64,000 nt of DNA from Gillisia mitskevichiae (GCF_003634585.1 NZ_RBLG01000001.1:558001-622000); one strand, 5' to 3'. Shown: positions 19,132 to 29,949, counted from the first letter of the stretch. Numbers and translations: made by a program. Notes: a model not told the origin generated them from the letters alone.

Positions 19132-20481
19132 TTAAATTTTTAAACCTTTATATTTTTCAAAAGAAGCCACTGTGATGCCATCTGTCAGTGATGCGGTGTA
19201 AGAACATAGCTGCATCAAGGTTTCGTAAACAGATTGATCTTCTTGAATTTTTAATTTTGGAACCGATTTTCTAATTAGATTATTGTAATTAGAATCTTCT
19301 AAAGCCGCAGATTCTGGAAGAAAAGCTTCGGTATACGTGTCTAACAGATGAGAAAGCATTTTGTACCCAGCGATCTCTTTATTGATCACTTCTTCACTTT
19401 GATAAATCCGTTCTACAGAGATCTTGATGATGTCCTTGATCTGGGCTTCATAACTGCTTTTATCAAATAAAGCTTCATGAAATTCTCCTTTTAGAATTGC
19501 TTCCTCGTTTTCCAGAAAAATAGCAACCGCTTCTGTGATCAAGGTGTTTATCGCTAATGCTCTTAAATAGCTTAATCTGTCTGCGGTACTTGTAAGTGAA
19601 TTATATTTAGAAGTGTTTATACTGCTCTTTACGAGCTTAATTAAATATTCTAAAGCATATTCCTCATCTATCAATCCAAGGTTAATACCGTCCTCAAAAT
19701 CGATGATGGTGTAGCAAATGTCATCTGCTGCTTCCACTAGAAATGCTAAAGGATGGCGAGAATAGGCTGTGAATTCTCCATTTCTCACATTTTTAAGACC
19801 TAATTCTTCTGCGATCTCTTCAAATATTTCTTTTTCAGACTGAAAAACACCAAACTTCTTATCGCCAATATTTTTTGTGGGTTTATGTGGAAGGGATTCC
19901 TTTGGATATTTTATAAAAGCTCCTAAAGTTGCATAAGATAAACGTAATCCACCTTCTATTCCTGGTCTGTTCTCGGTAAGTATTTTGAAGCCGTTCGCAT
20001 TTCCTTCAAATTTTATAAGATCCTGAAATTCTTTATCTGAAAGCTGATCTTTGAAGCGTTTCCCATTTCCAAGACTAAAGTATTCACCAATGGCTTTTTC
20101 TCCGGAATGGCCAAATGGGGGGTTTCCAATATCATGCGCTAAACATGATGCGGCAACAATAGCTCCAAAATCATTCATTTGGTAACCGTGTGTTTCCTTA
20201 AGTTGGGGATGTTTTTCCAAGATCTTTTGTCCGGCAAGTCTTCCTAAAGACCTTCCAACAACAGATACTTCTAAACTGTGAGTTAAGCGAGTATGAACAA
20301 AGTCTGTTTTTGAAAGCGGAATTACTTGCGTTTTATCCTGTAGACTTCTAAATGCTGAAGAGAAAATTATGCGATCGTAATCTACTTCGAAACCTAAACG
20401 GGTTTCATTTTGCTCTTTTCTTAATCTTTTATTAGTATCTCCATATCTCTTTAAAGATAGAAGTTGTTCCCAATTCATCAT
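19132..20481 (-). CDS. dgt: Deoxyguanosinetriphosphate triphosphohydrolase (HD superfamily)
   Basis: This 449-aa cytoplasmic enzyme removes triphosphate from dGTP (or other dNTPs). HD-domain ligands are visible: HTRLTHSLEVSVVGRSLG (first His), SCLAHDIGNPPFGHSGE (HD doublet), and later FLVEAADDICYTIIDFEDG. N-terminal FSSAFRSLQDKTQVIPLSKTD is typical of Dgt. It starts MMNWEQL; either of two adjacent ATGs may be used. It neighbours the ribonucleotide reductase genes, consistent with a role in dNTP pool control, but is separated from nrdA by a terminator. Confidence 0.92.
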   Translation of the reverse strand: MMNWEQLLSLKRYGDTNKRLRKEQNETRLGFEVDYDRIIFSSAFRSLQDKTQVIPLSKTDFVHTRLTHSLEVSVVGRSLGRLAGQKILEKHPQLKETHGYQMNDFGAIVAASCLAHDIGNPPFGHSGEKAIGEYFSLGNGKRFKDQLSDKEFQDLIKFEGNANGFKILTENRPGIEGGLRLSYATLGAFIKYPKESLPHKPTKNIGDKKFGVFQSEKEIFEEIAEELGLKNVRNGEFTAYSRHPLAFLVEAADDICYTIIDFEDGINLGLIDEEYALEYLIKLVKSSINTSKYNSLTSTADRLSYLRALAINTLITEAVAIFLENEEAILKGEFHEALFDKSSYEAQIKDIIKISVERIYQSEEVINKEIAGYKMLSHLLDTYTEAFLPESAALEDSNYNNLIRKSVPKLKIQEDQSVYETLMQLCSYTASLTDGITVASFEKYKGLKI

Positions 20482-20524
20482 GTTGTTAGGTTTGCGTTAG
20501 GGATTGAGCTATTTGTTTGAGCTC

Positions 20525-20570
20525 TCCCGATTTTTCGGGAAGCGAGTAGCGAAAGCCCGACCCGAAGGGT
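20525..20570. repeat. REP-like paired hairpins
   Basis: Two small GC-rich hairpins stand out in AT-rich DNA: TCCCGA/TCGGGA (20525-20530, 20535-20540) and ACCC/GGGT (20560-20563, 20567-20570). This looks like a repetitive extragenic palindrome. Other copies would be expected elsewhere in the genome but cannot be seen here. Confidence 0.45.
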
Positions 20571-20600
20571 AACGCCCAATCCACCGATATCAAAAGTAAT

Positions 20601-20637
20601 AAAAAAGGGAAGTAAACTTGCGAATACTTCCCTTTTG
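20601..20637 (-). terminator. Rho-independent terminator of nrdA
   Basis: A perfect 12-bp stem (20603-20614 with 20625-20636), ten-base loop, and a run of six T on the - strand. It ends 40 bp after the nrdA stop and separates it from dgt. Confidence 0.9.
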
Positions 20638-20676
20638 TTAATGATGACTATTTAATAGTCGGGGTAAATTTAATTT

Positions 20677-23151
20677 TTAAGAACCGCACATTAGGCAATC
20701 ATCGCCTTCAGCTTCCTTGGCCTGAGCAATAAGTGCTTTTAACTCGTCTGGAGAAAGTGCATCTCCTTCTACAGCTACCTGTACTGGTTGTGGTGTTGGT
20801 TGCACTGCCGCTTTTACCGGAGCAACAACTTCATCTGGCTGCGCTAATTCTGCATAAGACTCTAATACCGGTTCTTTCTTAGTTTCCTTAGAAAGGGTGA
20901 ATTTAATAGCATCTACAGCACTCTTAGTTCTTAGGTAATACATTCCAGTTTTAAGTCCGCTTTTCCATGCATAAAAGTGCATTGAAGTTAACTTGCTGTT
21001 GTTTGCATTTTCCATGAACAGGTTAAGCGATTGTGACTGATCTATGAAATATCCACGTTGTCTAGACATGTCTATAATGTCTTTCATGCTTAATTCCCAA
21101 ACCGTTTTATATAATTCCTTAAGATCTTGTGGAATAATATCTATTCCTTGTACAGATCCATTAGCACGTAAAATAGCGTTTTTCACATCTTCTGTCCAAA
21201 GATTACGCTCTACAAGGTCTTCCAATAGGTGTTTGTTGACAACTATGAATTCTCCTGAAAGTACTCTTCTGGTATAGATGTTAGAAGTATAAGGCTCGAA
21301 AGCTTCATTATTTCCAAGGATCTGAGAAGTGGATGCTGTAGGCATTGGTGCCATTAACAGCGAGTTTCTAACTCCATTTTTCATCACTTGCTTGCGCAAT
21401 TTAGCCCAATCCCATCGTCCGCTTAGATCTTCATCTTTAATTCCCCACATGTTGTACTGGAATTCTCCTTTACTAATTGGAGATCCTTCGTAGGTAGAAT
21501 ATGGTCCTTCTTCAATAGCTAATTCCATAGAAGCTGTAACCGATGCGAAATAAAGAGTTTCGAATATTTCCTGATTCAAAGCTTTCGCCTCGTCACTGGT
21601 AAATGGCATTCTTAATTTTATGAAAGCATCTGCTAATCCTTGCACACCCAATCCAACAGGACGGTGACGTACATTAGAATTTTCTGCTTCTTTAACAGGG
21701 TAGTAGTTTCTGTCTATTACCTTGTTTAAATTCTTTATCACTCGTTTGGTGATCTTATAAAGTTCTTTGTGATCGAATTCATTGCCTTTAATAAACATAG
21801 GCAATGCGATAGAAGCTAGGTTACATACCGCAACTTCATCTGGACTAGTGTATTCCATGATCTCTGTACAGAGGTTGGAAGATCTAATAGTTCCAAGGTT
21901 TTTCTGATTGGATTTTCTGTTTGCTGCATCTTTATACAACATATACGGAGTTCCAGTTTCAATTTGAGATTCTAGGATTTTCTCCCATAACTCACGAGCT
22001 TTGATAGATTTTCTACCTTTTCCTTCTGCTTCGTATTTATGATATAATGCTTCAAACTCATCTCCATAAATATCAAAAAGGCCTGGGCATTCATTAGGGC
22101 ACATCAATGTCCAATTCTCATCTTTCTCTACACGTTGCATGAAAAGATCTGGGATCCACATGGCATAGAAAAGATCTCTTGCACGCATTTCCTCTTTTCC
22201 GTGATTCTTTTTAAGATCTAAGAAATCGAAGATATCTGCATGCCATGGTTCTACATACATTGCAAACGAACCTTTACGTTTTCCACCACCTTGATCTACA
22301 TATCTCGCGGTATCGTTAAATACTCGAAGCATAGGAACGATTCCGTTGGAAGTTCCGTTAGTTCCAGAAATATAAGATCCTGTAGCACGTACATTGTGAA
22401 TAGATAATCCAATTCCACCGGCAGATTGTGAGATCTTAGCGGTTTGCTTCAACGTATCGTAAATACCATCTATACTATCATCTTTCATTGTTAATAAGAA
22501 ACAAGAAGACATTTGTGGTTTTGGTGTTCCAGAGTTGAATAATGTTGGCGTTGCATGCGTAAAGAACTTTTTAGACATCAAGTCGTAAGTTTCTATCGCC
22601 GCGTCGATGTCATCTATATGAATTCCAATAGAAACACGCATCAACATATGTTGTGGGCGCTCTGCTATTTTCCCATTTAATTTTAATAAATAAGAACGTT
22701 CTAAGGTTTTAAATCCGAAGTAATCGTAATTGAAATCTCTATTGTAAATAATTGTTGAATCCAGTAATTCTTTATTCTCCTGAATCACTTTTTGTACTTC
22801 ATCTGCTAAAAGCGGAGCTTTTTTTCCGGTTCTAGGATTTACATATTCATGAAGATCTGTCATCACTTCAGAAAATGTTTTCTTGGTATTCTTGTGCAGG
22901 TTAGATACAGAAATTCTTGCAGCAAGTTTCGCATAATCTGGATGAGAAGTGGTCATGGTTGCAGAAACCTCTGCCGCCAAGTTATCCAATTCACTTGTAG
23001 TAACCCCATCATACAATCCTTCAATAACACGCATTGCAACCTTAAGCGGATCCACCAATTCATTTAAGCCATAACAAAGTTTTTTAATTCTGGCAGTTAT
23101 CTTGTCGAACATAACGGGCTCCTTATGGCCGTCTCTTTTTAATACATACAT
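20677..23151 (-). CDS. nrdA: Class Ia ribonucleotide reductase, alpha subunit
   Basis: This 824-aa subunit reduces ribonucleoside diphosphates. An ATP-cone allosteric domain is at the N-terminus ([25 protein letters not shown]). The barrel has [21 protein letters not shown] and [10 protein letters not shown], with [30 protein letters not shown] and [14 protein letters not shown]. The C-terminal redox pair is C819-x-x-C822 (CLMCGS). It is transcribed after nrdB with a 196-bp gap. The region before the tail is rich in Pro/Val/Gln (about residues 780-805), a flexible linker. Confidence 0.97.
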   Translation of the reverse strand: MYVLKRDGHKEPVMFDKITARIKKLCYGLNELVDPLKVAMRVIEGLYDGVTTSELDNLAAEVSATMTTSHPDYAKLAARISVSNLHKNTKKTFSEVMTDLHEYVNPRTGKKAPLLADEVQKVIQENKELLDSTIIYNRDFNYDYFGFKTLERSYLLKLNGKIAERPQHMLMRVSIGIHIDDIDAAIETYDLMSKKFFTHATPTLFNSGTPKPQMSSCFLLTMKDDSIDGIYDTLKQTAKISQSAGGIGLSIHNVRATGSYISGTNGTSNGIVPMLRVFNDTARYVDQGGGKRKGSFAMYVEPWHADIFDFLDLKKNHGKEEMRARDLFYAMWIPDLFMQRVEKDENWTLMCPNECPGLFDIYGDEFEALYHKYEAEGKGRKSIKARELWEKILESQIETGTPYMLYKDAANRKSNQKNLGTIRSSNLCTEIMEYTSPDEVAVCNLASIALPMFIKGNEFDHKELYKITKRVIKNLNKVIDRNYYPVKEAENSNVRHRPVGLGVQGLADAFIKLRMPFTSDEAKALNQEIFETLYFASVTASMELAIEEGPYSTYEGSPISKGEFQYNMWGIKDEDLSGRWDWAKLRKQVMKNGVRNSLLMAPMPTASTSQILGNNEAFEPYTSNIYTRRVLSGEFIVVNKHLLEDLVERNLWTEDVKNAILRANGSVQGIDIIPQDLKELYKTVWELSMKDIIDMSRQRGYFIDQSQSLNLFMENANNSKLTSMHFYAWKSGLKTGMYYLRTKSAVDAIKFTLSKETKKEPVLESYAELAQPDEVVAPVKAAVQPTPQPVQVAVEGDALSPDELKALIAQAKEAEGDDCLMCGS

Positions 23152-23347
23152 TGGCTTATGGTTTTAATGGGCTTGTATATTATGAGGGTTCATAGCATAC
23201 AAACAGAAATTTATATTAGCCGAAAAGTGGAAGTTGAGAAGATTGGGGTTTCTCAAACTCGGTTATTCGAAAATTTTATGGGTTAAAAACATATTAAATA
23301 CAATCGCGATGGGGGGCACGATCGTATCTAATATAAAAAACGCTTAT

Positions 23348-24325
23348 TTAAAAGTCAGCGTCAAAACTTATTTTATCGGTGTCTTTGTCTTTATTCATCA
23401 CACCTGCTTTTTGGTATTCTCCTACACGTTTCTCAAAGAAGTTTGTTTTTCCTTGTAGGTTGATCATATCCATAAAGTCGAATGGATTTGCACTACCATA
23501 CTCTTTTTCACACCCAAATTCTACTAACAATCTATCTGCAACAAATTCCAGATATTCCGTCATTAATTTGGCATTCATACCAATAAGACTTGCTGGTAAA
23601 GATTCGGTGATAAATTCACGCTCTATAGTTAAAGCATCGGTAAGTATTTGGCGAATACGGTCTTTAGGCACTTTATTTATAATGTGATTTTGGTGTAAAT
23701 GCACTGCAAAGTCACAGTGTACACCTTCGTCACGAGAAATTAATTCGTTAGAAAAAGTTAATCCAGGCATCAATCCACGTTTTTTCAACCAGAAGATAGA
23801 ACAGAATGCGCCAGAGAAGAAAATTCCTTCTACCGCAGCAAAAGCTATCAATCTTTCAGCAAAAGAATCAGATTCTATCCATTGTAAAGCCCAATCTGCT
23901 TTTTTCTTGATTGCAGGAAAAGTCTCTATAGCATGAAACAGCTGGTCTTTTTCTTTTTCATCTTTTACATACGTATCTATAAGAAGCGAGTAGGTTTCAG
24001 AATGAATGTTCTCCATCATGATCTGGAAACCATAAAAGAATTTTGCTTCTGCATACTGAACTTCATTAACGAAATTCTCAGCAAGATTTTCATTTACAAT
24101 TCCATCTGAAGCGGCAAAAAACGCAAGAATATGTTTAATAAAATAACGCTCATCTGCATTCAACTTGTTATTCCAGTCTGAAAGGTCTTGATGAAGATCA
24201 ATCTCTTCAGCAGTCCAAAAACTGGCTTCCATCTTTTTATACCAATCCCAAATATCGTGATGTTTAATTGGAAAGATTACAAAACGGTCTTTGTTCTCTT
24301 GTAAAATTGGTTCAAGTTGTGCCAT
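23348..24325 (-). CDS. nrdB: Class Ia ribonucleotide reductase, beta subunit
   Basis: This 325-aa small subunit carries the di-metal centre and tyrosyl radical. Typical ligand helices are visible: [33 protein letters not shown] (second E and H), [18 protein letters not shown], and [16 protein letters not shown] (last E and H). The C-terminal tail (KISFDADF) is the peptide that docks on NrdA. It precedes nrdA in the same direction. Confidence 0.96.
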   Translation of the reverse strand: MAQLEPILQENKDRFVIFPIKHHDIWDWYKKMEASFWTAEEIDLHQDLSDWNNKLNADERYFIKHILAFFAASDGIVNENLAENFVNEVQYAEAKFFYGFQIMMENIHSETYSLLIDTYVKDEKEKDQLFHAIETFPAIKKKADWALQWIESDSFAERLIAFAAVEGIFFSGAFCSIFWLKKRGLMPGLTFSNELISRDEGVHCDFAVHLHQNHIINKVPKDRIRQILTDALTIEREFITESLPASLIGMNAKLMTEYLEFVADRLLVEFGCEKEYGSANPFDFMDMINLQGKTNFFEKRVGEYQKAGVMNKDKDTDKISFDADF

Positions 24326-24963
24326 AGAATTGAGGTTTTTTTATAGTGATCTAAACGTGAAATACTCGTTCAAACAAATATTGAAAAATCTATTAGATTT
24401 TGAAAGGAAAATGGGCAAACGTTTTCAACAAAGTTTTTAACACTGGCCTATTTTTGAATTCTTAAAATAATGCTAAATTTTTGACTTAACAAATTGGAAA
24501 TCAATTAAATAGGATTTGTTTTTAAAAATGAACTTGAGACAGTGTATTATTAGGAAATCCCTTTAAAATAGACCTATACAAGCTTGTTTTGCAGCTATTA
24601 ACAATTGCTTATTTATAAGAATTATTTTAACAGATTTTTGGTCTAGATCCTGAAGAAATAAAATGGATATCCTTTGTAAATAATGACTAAAATTAGTGGG
24701 AATTTTAAAATAAAACGGTTAGATCTTTTTAAATATCGAAGTTAATCGATAAATAGCAGGGTATTTAGTCTCCATAAATGAGAAGCCCATTTAAAAAAAT
24801 CTAAGCACGTTTATATTTTAGAAGGTCAAAAAACAATTGAGGGGATAAGTAATGCTAAAATTGTAGGGCAGTATATTAATTTAAATATACAACAGAAAAT
24901 ATAACCAATGATTATAATTAACTTATAATTAGCTTGTTAAACCTTAATTTAACATTTAGCTCT
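24326..24963. other. Intergenic region upstream of nrdB, no gene recognised
   Basis: This 638-bp AT-rich stretch separates nrdB from the lipoprotein gene that ends at 24964. I looked for a TTTG/TAnnTTTG promoter and NrdR-box-like repeats on the - strand and found no convincing match. A 39-codon open frame near 24790-24904 looks non-genic or a remnant. It probably holds the nrdB promoter. Confidence 0.5.
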
Positions 24964-25971
24964 TTAATTGGATGCAAGATCTTTCTTTCCTACTTTAAAT
25001 TCTTTCAACATATTAAATTTGGATGCATCCGGGATTTCAGCTATAAATGCATAGTCACCTTCATCCAAATTAACTGAAAAGTACCCAGAATGTCCTGCTG
25101 GTAAATCTTGAACGCCGCCTAGAAATTCAAAGCCTTGTGGTACTGGAGAGATGAGTCCTTTTGGTTCCAGCCAATTAATCCAACTTTCCAAAGTCTTAAT
25201 ATCTGTTCCTTTAGAGATTTTCACCAAATGCAGGTCATGACCAAGAAAATTTGGATATACTTTTTGATCTTTAAAATCGATCTTAAATATTTGTCTTCCC
25301 GAATTTATGTTTTTGTCGAATTCTATTCCTTTGGCGCTAGAAATACTTATTTCTGAAGTTGGGGTGGGAGCAACCTTTTCATTTTCTGTAGTTGTCACCT
25401 CCAATTCTGTTATCATCCCCATATAAGAATGGAACATACCATTATTCATTTTTACATAACACTCTACTAAATACTTTCCAGGTTCTAAGTTAAGTGTGGT
25501 TTGTGCTATTTTCCCAGGGGCGATTAATCCTGTTCCCCCTGTAAATTGGATTTGATGAAACCATTCCGGGAATTTAGCAAACTCGGCCATTCCAGCCTCT
25601 TTTTTACCTACGAATATCGAATCCATAGCGCTCTGAAATATCGGTATTATTTCTTTTTTGGCATCTGAGATGGATTTTCCTTCAGGATATTTTTCTAGGA
25701 TAAGAAAATGAGTGTCTTTAGATTGGTTACGATACTTAAAAGTGGTCCAGCCAGAAGGAATCGATTTTGGCATTTTAAAATCCATATTTTCTGTAACAAC
25801 TTCAACAATTCCAGGTTCAGGCTTTTCTACTTTAGCTTTCTCTTCGGTTAAAACAATGATTTCTTCATTGCTTTTCTCGTCTTTACATCCGGTAAGATTT
25901 AACAGAATAACCAAAGAAATAAATGTGAAACTTGTAAATGTTTTCTTGAAATAACTAAAAGATCTTTTCAT
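24964..25971 (-). CDS. Lipoprotein with two cupredoxin-like beta-sandwich domains
   Basis: This 335-aa protein has a lipobox (VILLNLTGC/KDEK). It contains two similar halves: residues about 60-195 (VTENMDFKMPKSIPSGWTTF, ending LEPGKYLVECYVKMNNGMFHSYMGM) and about 205-328 (ISSAKGIEFDKNINSGRQIF, ending LDEGDYAFIAEIPD). Each half has the G-x-Y-x-h strand seen in cupredoxin-like folds. The first half has His/Cys/Met near its end (ECYVKMNNGMFHSYMGM), possible metal ligands; the second lacks them. I do not recognise a named family. It is a single-gene unit. Confidence 0.6.
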   Translation of the reverse strand: MKRSFSYFKKTFTSFTFISLVILLNLTGCKDEKSNEEIIVLTEEKAKVEKPEPGIVEVVTENMDFKMPKSIPSGWTTFKYRNQSKDTHFLILEKYPEGKSISDAKKEIIPIFQSAMDSIFVGKKEAGMAEFAKFPEWFHQIQFTGGTGLIAPGKIAQTTLNLEPGKYLVECYVKMNNGMFHSYMGMITELEVTTTENEKVAPTPTSEISISSAKGIEFDKNINSGRQIFKIDFKDQKVYPNFLGHDLHLVKISKGTDIKTLESWINWLEPKGLISPVPQGFEFLGGVQDLPAGHSGYFSVNLDEGDYAFIAEIPDASKFNMLKEFKVGKKDLASN

Positions 25972-26224
25972 GATTAATTAGGTTTTAAATAATTAAACAA
26001 TAACTTAATTTATTGATATTAAGATGTTTAATCAAAATTAGTCATAAAAATCAACTAAAATAATGAAGAGAATTGAGTATTTTTTGTACTAGTTGGAGGC
26101 TTTAAAATAGATTGATAGAGAAAAACCACATATTAATCTTCCCTTATTGAAAATGCATATTTTCTAATTATGGAATATGGATCTTGGAAGCGTCTTGGCT
26201 GCTTATGTATGGAAAAAGGCTAAG

Positions 26225-26794
26225 TTATTTATTTAATTTATCCGCAACTTTTTCTAGTTCCCCAAACCAGTCTTCACCAAATTTTCTTATTAAGGCTTGT
26301 TTAACAAATTTGTAGACAGGTACTTGAAGTTCTTTTCCAAGAGTACAGGCATCATCGCAAATTTCCCAATGATGGTAATTCACAGCAGAAAATTCAGAAT
26401 AATCTTGAACTCTTACTGGGTATAAATGACAAGAAACAGGCTTTTTCCAATCTATCTCTCCTTGATTATATGCTTCTTCAATTCCGCACAAAGCAGTTCC
26501 TCTATTATCAAAGGTTACATATGCGCAATCTGCTCCATCTATAAGAGGAGTTTCTAGTTCTCCATCTTCAGTAGTTATAAAGGTGCCTTGAGCTTCTATA
26601 GCTGCAATCCCCTCTTTACGAAGAAAAGGTTTAACCTTTGGATAAATGTCTTTAAGAATTTGAGTTTCTTTAGCATCTAAAGGTGCTCCCGCATCACCAT
26701 CTATGCAGCAAGCTCCCTTGCAGGCAGATAGATTACACACAAAATCCTTTTGGATTATATCTTCAGAAACGATTGTTTTACCTATTTGGAACAT
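26225..26794 (-). CDS. DUF3109 cysteine-rich protein
   Basis: This 189-aa protein has the DUF3109 pattern CNLSACKGACCIDGDAGAPL near residue 20-40, then C-A-Y and ALCGIE, SCHLYPVR and CDDACTLG. The many spaced cysteines suggest an Fe-S or zinc cluster protein related to the YkgJ/CxxCxxCC group. Function unknown. No partner gene nearby; marC is divergent. Confidence 0.85.
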   Translation of the reverse strand: MFQIGKTIVSEDIIQKDFVCNLSACKGACCIDGDAGAPLDAKETQILKDIYPKVKPFLRKEGIAAIEAQGTFITTEDGELETPLIDGADCAYVTFDNRGTALCGIEEAYNQGEIDWKKPVSCHLYPVRVQDYSEFSAVNYHHWEICDDACTLGKELQVPVYKFVKQALIRKFGEDWFGELEKVADKLNK

Positions 26795-26886
26795 AGCCGC
26801 AAAGATATTATATAAACTGAATTTAGAGGCTCTTTCTCAAGCCTTTTTTGGGAGGTTAGGCTTTTGTAAATTTCCTTAGGAATTTA

Positions 26887-26916
26887 TTTGCTTTCTACAT
26901 ATTAAGCGTAATTTTG
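26887..26916 (+). promoter_or_regulatory. Promoter of marC
   Basis: TTTG (26887-26890), 18-base spacer, TAATTTTG (26909-26916), a near-perfect Bacteroidota sigma-ABfr promoter. Transcription should start near 26922, which favours the ATG at 26940 over that at 26928. Confidence 0.7.
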
Positions 26917-26939
26917 CGGCTATTTTAATGTTTGTTGTT

Positions 26940-27515
26940 ATGAAACTAGATATTCGGGAAATAGGTACCGCCAGCATGATCTTATTCGCTGTAATAGATA
27001 TTATTGGTAGTATTCCAATTATTATAGACCTTAAGAAAAAAGCCGGACATATTCAGAGCGAAAAAGCTTCGATTGTGGCAGGTATTTTAATGGTGATGTT
27101 TCTTTTTGTTGGAGCAGAGATCTTAAATTTAATAGGTATAGATGTAAATTCATTTGCAGTTGCAGGTTCTTTCATCTTGTTTTTTCTAGCATTAGAGATG
27201 ATACTAGGAATCACCCTTTATAAAGATGAAACACCGGAAACTTCTGCAGTGGTTCCATTGGCTTTCCCCCTTATTGCAGGTGCTGGTACTATGACAACCT
27301 TATTATCTTTAAGGTCTGAATATGATACAATTAATATAATTGTCGCAATTGTAATTAATATTGTCTTTGTTTATTTAGTGCTAAAATCTTCTGGTAAGAT
27401 CGAGCATTTCTTAGGAAAGCAGGGAATTAATGTAATCCGAAAAATATTTGGTGTAATTTTATTGGCTATTGCAGTAAAATTATTTGCCGCTAACATTCAG
27501 AATTTATTTAAATGA
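26940..27515 (+). CDS. MarC-family integral membrane protein
   Basis: A MarC protein with about six membrane helices; the start GTASMILFAVIDIIGSIPIII and the middle VVPLAFPLIAGAGTMTTLLSL are diagnostic. It is 191 aa from ATG 26940 or 195 aa from ATG 26928 (MFVVMKL). The later start is preferred because of the promoter at 26887-26916. The function of the family is not established, despite the name from multiple-antibiotic-resistance loci. A small membrane protein gene overlaps its stop. Confidence 0.88.
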   Translation: MKLDIREIGTASMILFAVIDIIGSIPIIIDLKKKAGHIQSEKASIVAGILMVMFLFVGAEILNLIGIDVNSFAVAGSFILFFLALEMILGITLYKDETPETSAVVPLAFPLIAGAGTMTTLLSLRSEYDTINIIVAIVINIVFVYLVLKSSGKIEHFLGKQGINVIRKIFGVILLAIAVKLFAANIQNLFK

Positions 27516-27715
27516 AAATATTTATCTACATATTAATAGCCTTATCTGCCATTGTTATTGCATATAACGTGACAGTGCTAAATTTTGAGGATCTTCTAAG
27601 TGAAGATAGTGCAGTTGCACTTATTGGAATTGTATGTGCGGCTTGTGTGATCGTCTTACTATCAATATTGCTGACTTCTAAGGCGATAGATCATAAAGCA
27701 AAAAACAAGAAATAG
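27512..27715 (+). CDS. Small two-helix membrane protein
   Basis: This 67-aa protein overlaps the marC stop by four bases (ATGA), so it is translationally coupled. Two hydrophobic segments (IFIYILIALSAIVIAYNVTVL and SAVALIGIVCAACVIVLLSIL) flank a short acidic loop, and the tail is basic (DHKAKNKK). No family recognised. The coupling suggests it works with MarC. Confidence 0.7.
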   Translation: MKIFIYILIALSAIVIAYNVTVLNFEDLLSEDSAVALIGIVCAACVIVLLSILLTSKAIDHKAKNKK

Positions 27716-28031
27716 GTTAGGCATCCCATTAAGATTGAGAATAGTAAGAAATTTAATCATTTAAACGTATGATTAATCTTACATTTTAATATTCAAAAAG
27801 TATGAAAATACTTACAATTGTGATTTATGCTTATAAATTTCAATTATAGAACCTATCCTGCAGAGTTTAAAAAAATACAGGTTTATTACCAAAAGTATTT
27901 TTCCAAAATTCGTAGTTTTTAAGGAACTAATTTTATCTAATAACGTGTTGTTTAAATTAATGATTTACAAACGTTTATAAATAATTTTATTCTAGATGAA
28001 ACTTTATATTAAGAAATTTTTTGGTGATTTC
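27716..28031. other. Intergenic region with a weak hairpin
   Basis: This 316-bp AT-rich gap holds one hairpin, TTAATCAT (27753-27760) with ATGATTAA (27769-27776), extended by imperfect pairs. It could end the marC transcript but has no clean T-run. Nothing else was seen. Confidence 0.4.
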
Positions 28032-28343
28032 TTATGAGTAAAATAAGGTGAAATAAGTAACCACAGTTACTGGAAGTGAAGCGATCATTAAGATTATGAA
28101 TACTCTATGAAGTTTTCTGTAGAGCAAGGCTCTTTTCAATTTAGATTTGAATTGATAATCTCCTGAAGAATCTATTTGACTTTTTATAGCCCCTAAAGAA
28201 ACATTTGAAGAATCTACCAGGATCTCTTTCTGTAAGAATAAAAGTGCACTATTGTCTAATAGACGGAAGCTCACCGCTACAATGTAAAAGAACAAAGGAG
28301 AAAGTAAAAGAAAAATGGCGGTATAGTCGTTATAAGCATCCAC
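28032..28343 (-). CDS. Small membrane protein, unknown
   Basis: This 103-aa protein starts with GTG. It has a hydrophobic helix near each end (IFLLLSPLFFYIVAVSF and FIILMIASLPVTVVTYFTL) with a charged middle (KSQIDSSGDYQFKSKLKR). It follows the S41 protease gene by 16 bp on the same strand, so may be the last gene of that operon. No family recognised. Confidence 0.6.
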   Translation of the reverse strand: MDAYNDYTAIFLLLSPLFFYIVAVSFRLLDNSALLFLQKEILVDSSNVSLGAIKSQIDSSGDYQFKSKLKRALLYRKLHRVFIILMIASLPVTVVTYFTLFYS

Positions 28344-28359
28344 AGTATCTACGAATATA

Positions 28360-29949
28360 CTAGTTTGTTAATGATAATTCCATTACTTTATTAATAATTC
28401 GGTCATTTTCATTAATAATCCGTTGAAATTCATTCGTCCCAAATAGTTGTTCTGCCATCACTGCCTTAATATATTTTTTTAAAAGCGGCTGATAGTTATC
28501 TATTTTCATAGGAACATTCTGACTTTTCATATAAGAGAGAAAGTTCTCAATTATCTTATCTGTGACTATTTCGCTCTGGGAAAATTTTTTCCAGGAAAGT
28601 GCATTATAGTAGGATCTATTTTTTTCTAATTCTTCAAATACAAAGCGACTAAAGAGCCCCATTCTAAGAATGTAGTTTATATTTTCTCGTTCCATATTTG
28701 TGTCTTTAGGCACGAATATGTCTGGAATAATTCCCCCTCCACCATAAACGATTTTACCGCCGGGAGTTTTATAACGTAAGGAATCGGATACATGAATACT
28801 ATCTGCAGTTGCCAATTCCCCATTTTTATATCGTAAAATATAGTCGTTAAAATAGGCTTCATTCCCCATTTCATATGATTTCTGAATGGATCTTCCTGTT
28901 GGAGTATAATACCTTGCAATAGTTAATCTTACGGCACTTCCATCGCCTAATTCCATTTCGCGTTGTACAAGGCCTTTTCCATAAGAGCGTCTTCCAATAA
29001 TAGTTCCACGGTCGTTATCTTGAAAAGCACCTGCAACTATTTCACTTGCAGAAGCTGAATTTTCATTAATTAACACAAAAAGTTTATTCTTCTCGAAAGC
29101 TCCTTTTTTGTTTGAAAAAGTTTCTTCGATGTCACCTTTCTTATTTTTAGTAAATAAGATTAACCGCCCGTCTTCTAAAAATTCATCAACTATATTAATA
29201 GCTTCAGAAAGATATCCTCCTGGATTATCCCTAAGATCTATAGCGATTTTAGTTGCGCCTTCCTTTTTTAGCTTATATAAGCTTGCTCTAAATTCTTGAT
29301 AAGTGGTTTCAGAAAAACGATTGACCTTTATGTAACCTAATTCAGCATTAAGCATATAAGCAGCATCTACACTTTTTAATGGGACTCTAGAGCGTTTCAC
29401 ATTAAATTTTAGCAATTTATTGAGGCCTTTACGCAATACTGTTAAGGTGACTTTAGAATCTTCTACCCCTTTTAATTGTGCAATTATAGAATCGTTACTT
29501 ATTTGTTTATTAAAGAGTTGTTTATCGTTCGCGTAAAGAATTCTATCTCCGCCTTTAATCCCTAGCTTCTCACTTGGCCCGCCCGTCATTGCTTGAATTA
29601 CTACAATGGTATCTTGTACATTATAGAAACTAACGCCAATGCCCACAAAATCTCCTTGCATATTTTCGGTTACCCCGGCATATTCATTTTTAGGGATATA
29701 TACAGAGTGTGGATCTAAATTTTCCAAGATCCTATTTACAGTAACGTCTACAATACTATCAGTATTTACATCATCTACATATTCATAGTCTATATAATCT
29801 ATTAGTCTATTTAGTTTTTCTTTTTTTGCATTAGAAGAAAAAAGCCCTTTTTGGTCTGGAGTAAAATCTAACTTTGAGCCAAGTAAAACTCCACCGGCAC
29901 AAGCTAGTCCTAGTAATAAGGGAAGATATATTTTGTGTTTTTTCTTCAA
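28360..29949 (-). CDS. S41-family carboxy-terminal processing protease
   Basis: This 529-aa protease has an N-terminal membrane anchor (YLPLLLGLACAGGVLLGS), a PDZ domain (about 95-180, GVSFYNVQDTIVVIQAMTGGPSEKLGI), and the S41 core. The catalytic residues by comparison with Prc are S300 (in SASASEI), K325 (SYGKG) and Q329. The translation start is TTG 29949, which overlaps the stop of the dCMP deaminase gene; no ATG exists before the anchor. Such proteases trim periplasmic proteins from the C-terminus. Confidence 0.92.
   Translation of the reverse strand: MKKKHKIYLPLLLGLACAGGVLLGSKLDFTPDQKGLFSSNAKKEKLNRLIDYIDYEYVDDVNTDSIVDVTVNRILENLDPHSVYIPKNEYAGVTENMQGDFVGIGVSFYNVQDTIVVIQAMTGGPSEKLGIKGGDRILYANDKQLFNKQISNDSIIAQLKGVEDSKVTLTVLRKGLNKLLKFNVKRSRVPLKSVDAAYMLNAELGYIKVNRFSETTYQEFRASLYKLKKEGATKIAIDLRDNPGGYLSEAINIVDEFLEDGRLILFTKNKKGDIEETFSNKKGAFEKNKLFVLINENSASASEIVAGAFQDNDRGTIIGRRSYGKGLVQREMELGDGSAVRLTIARYYTPTGRSIQKSYEMGNEAYFNDYILRYKNGELATADSIHVSDSLRYKTPGGKIVYGGGGIIPDIFVPKDTNMERENINYILRMGLFSRFVFEELEKNRSYYNALSWKKFSQSEIVTDKIIENFLSYMKSQNVPMKIDNYQPLLKKYIKAVMAEQLFGTNEFQRIINENDRIINKVMELSLTN

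Noticed and set aside
24790-24904. 39-codon frame (KHVYILEGQKTIEGISNAKIV)
   Set aside because: Short, no start codon or homolog recognised; may be a remnant but cannot be supported.
26820-26850. AGGCT...AGCCT hairpin with T-run
   Set aside because: Short stem, no upstream gene on that strand to terminate.
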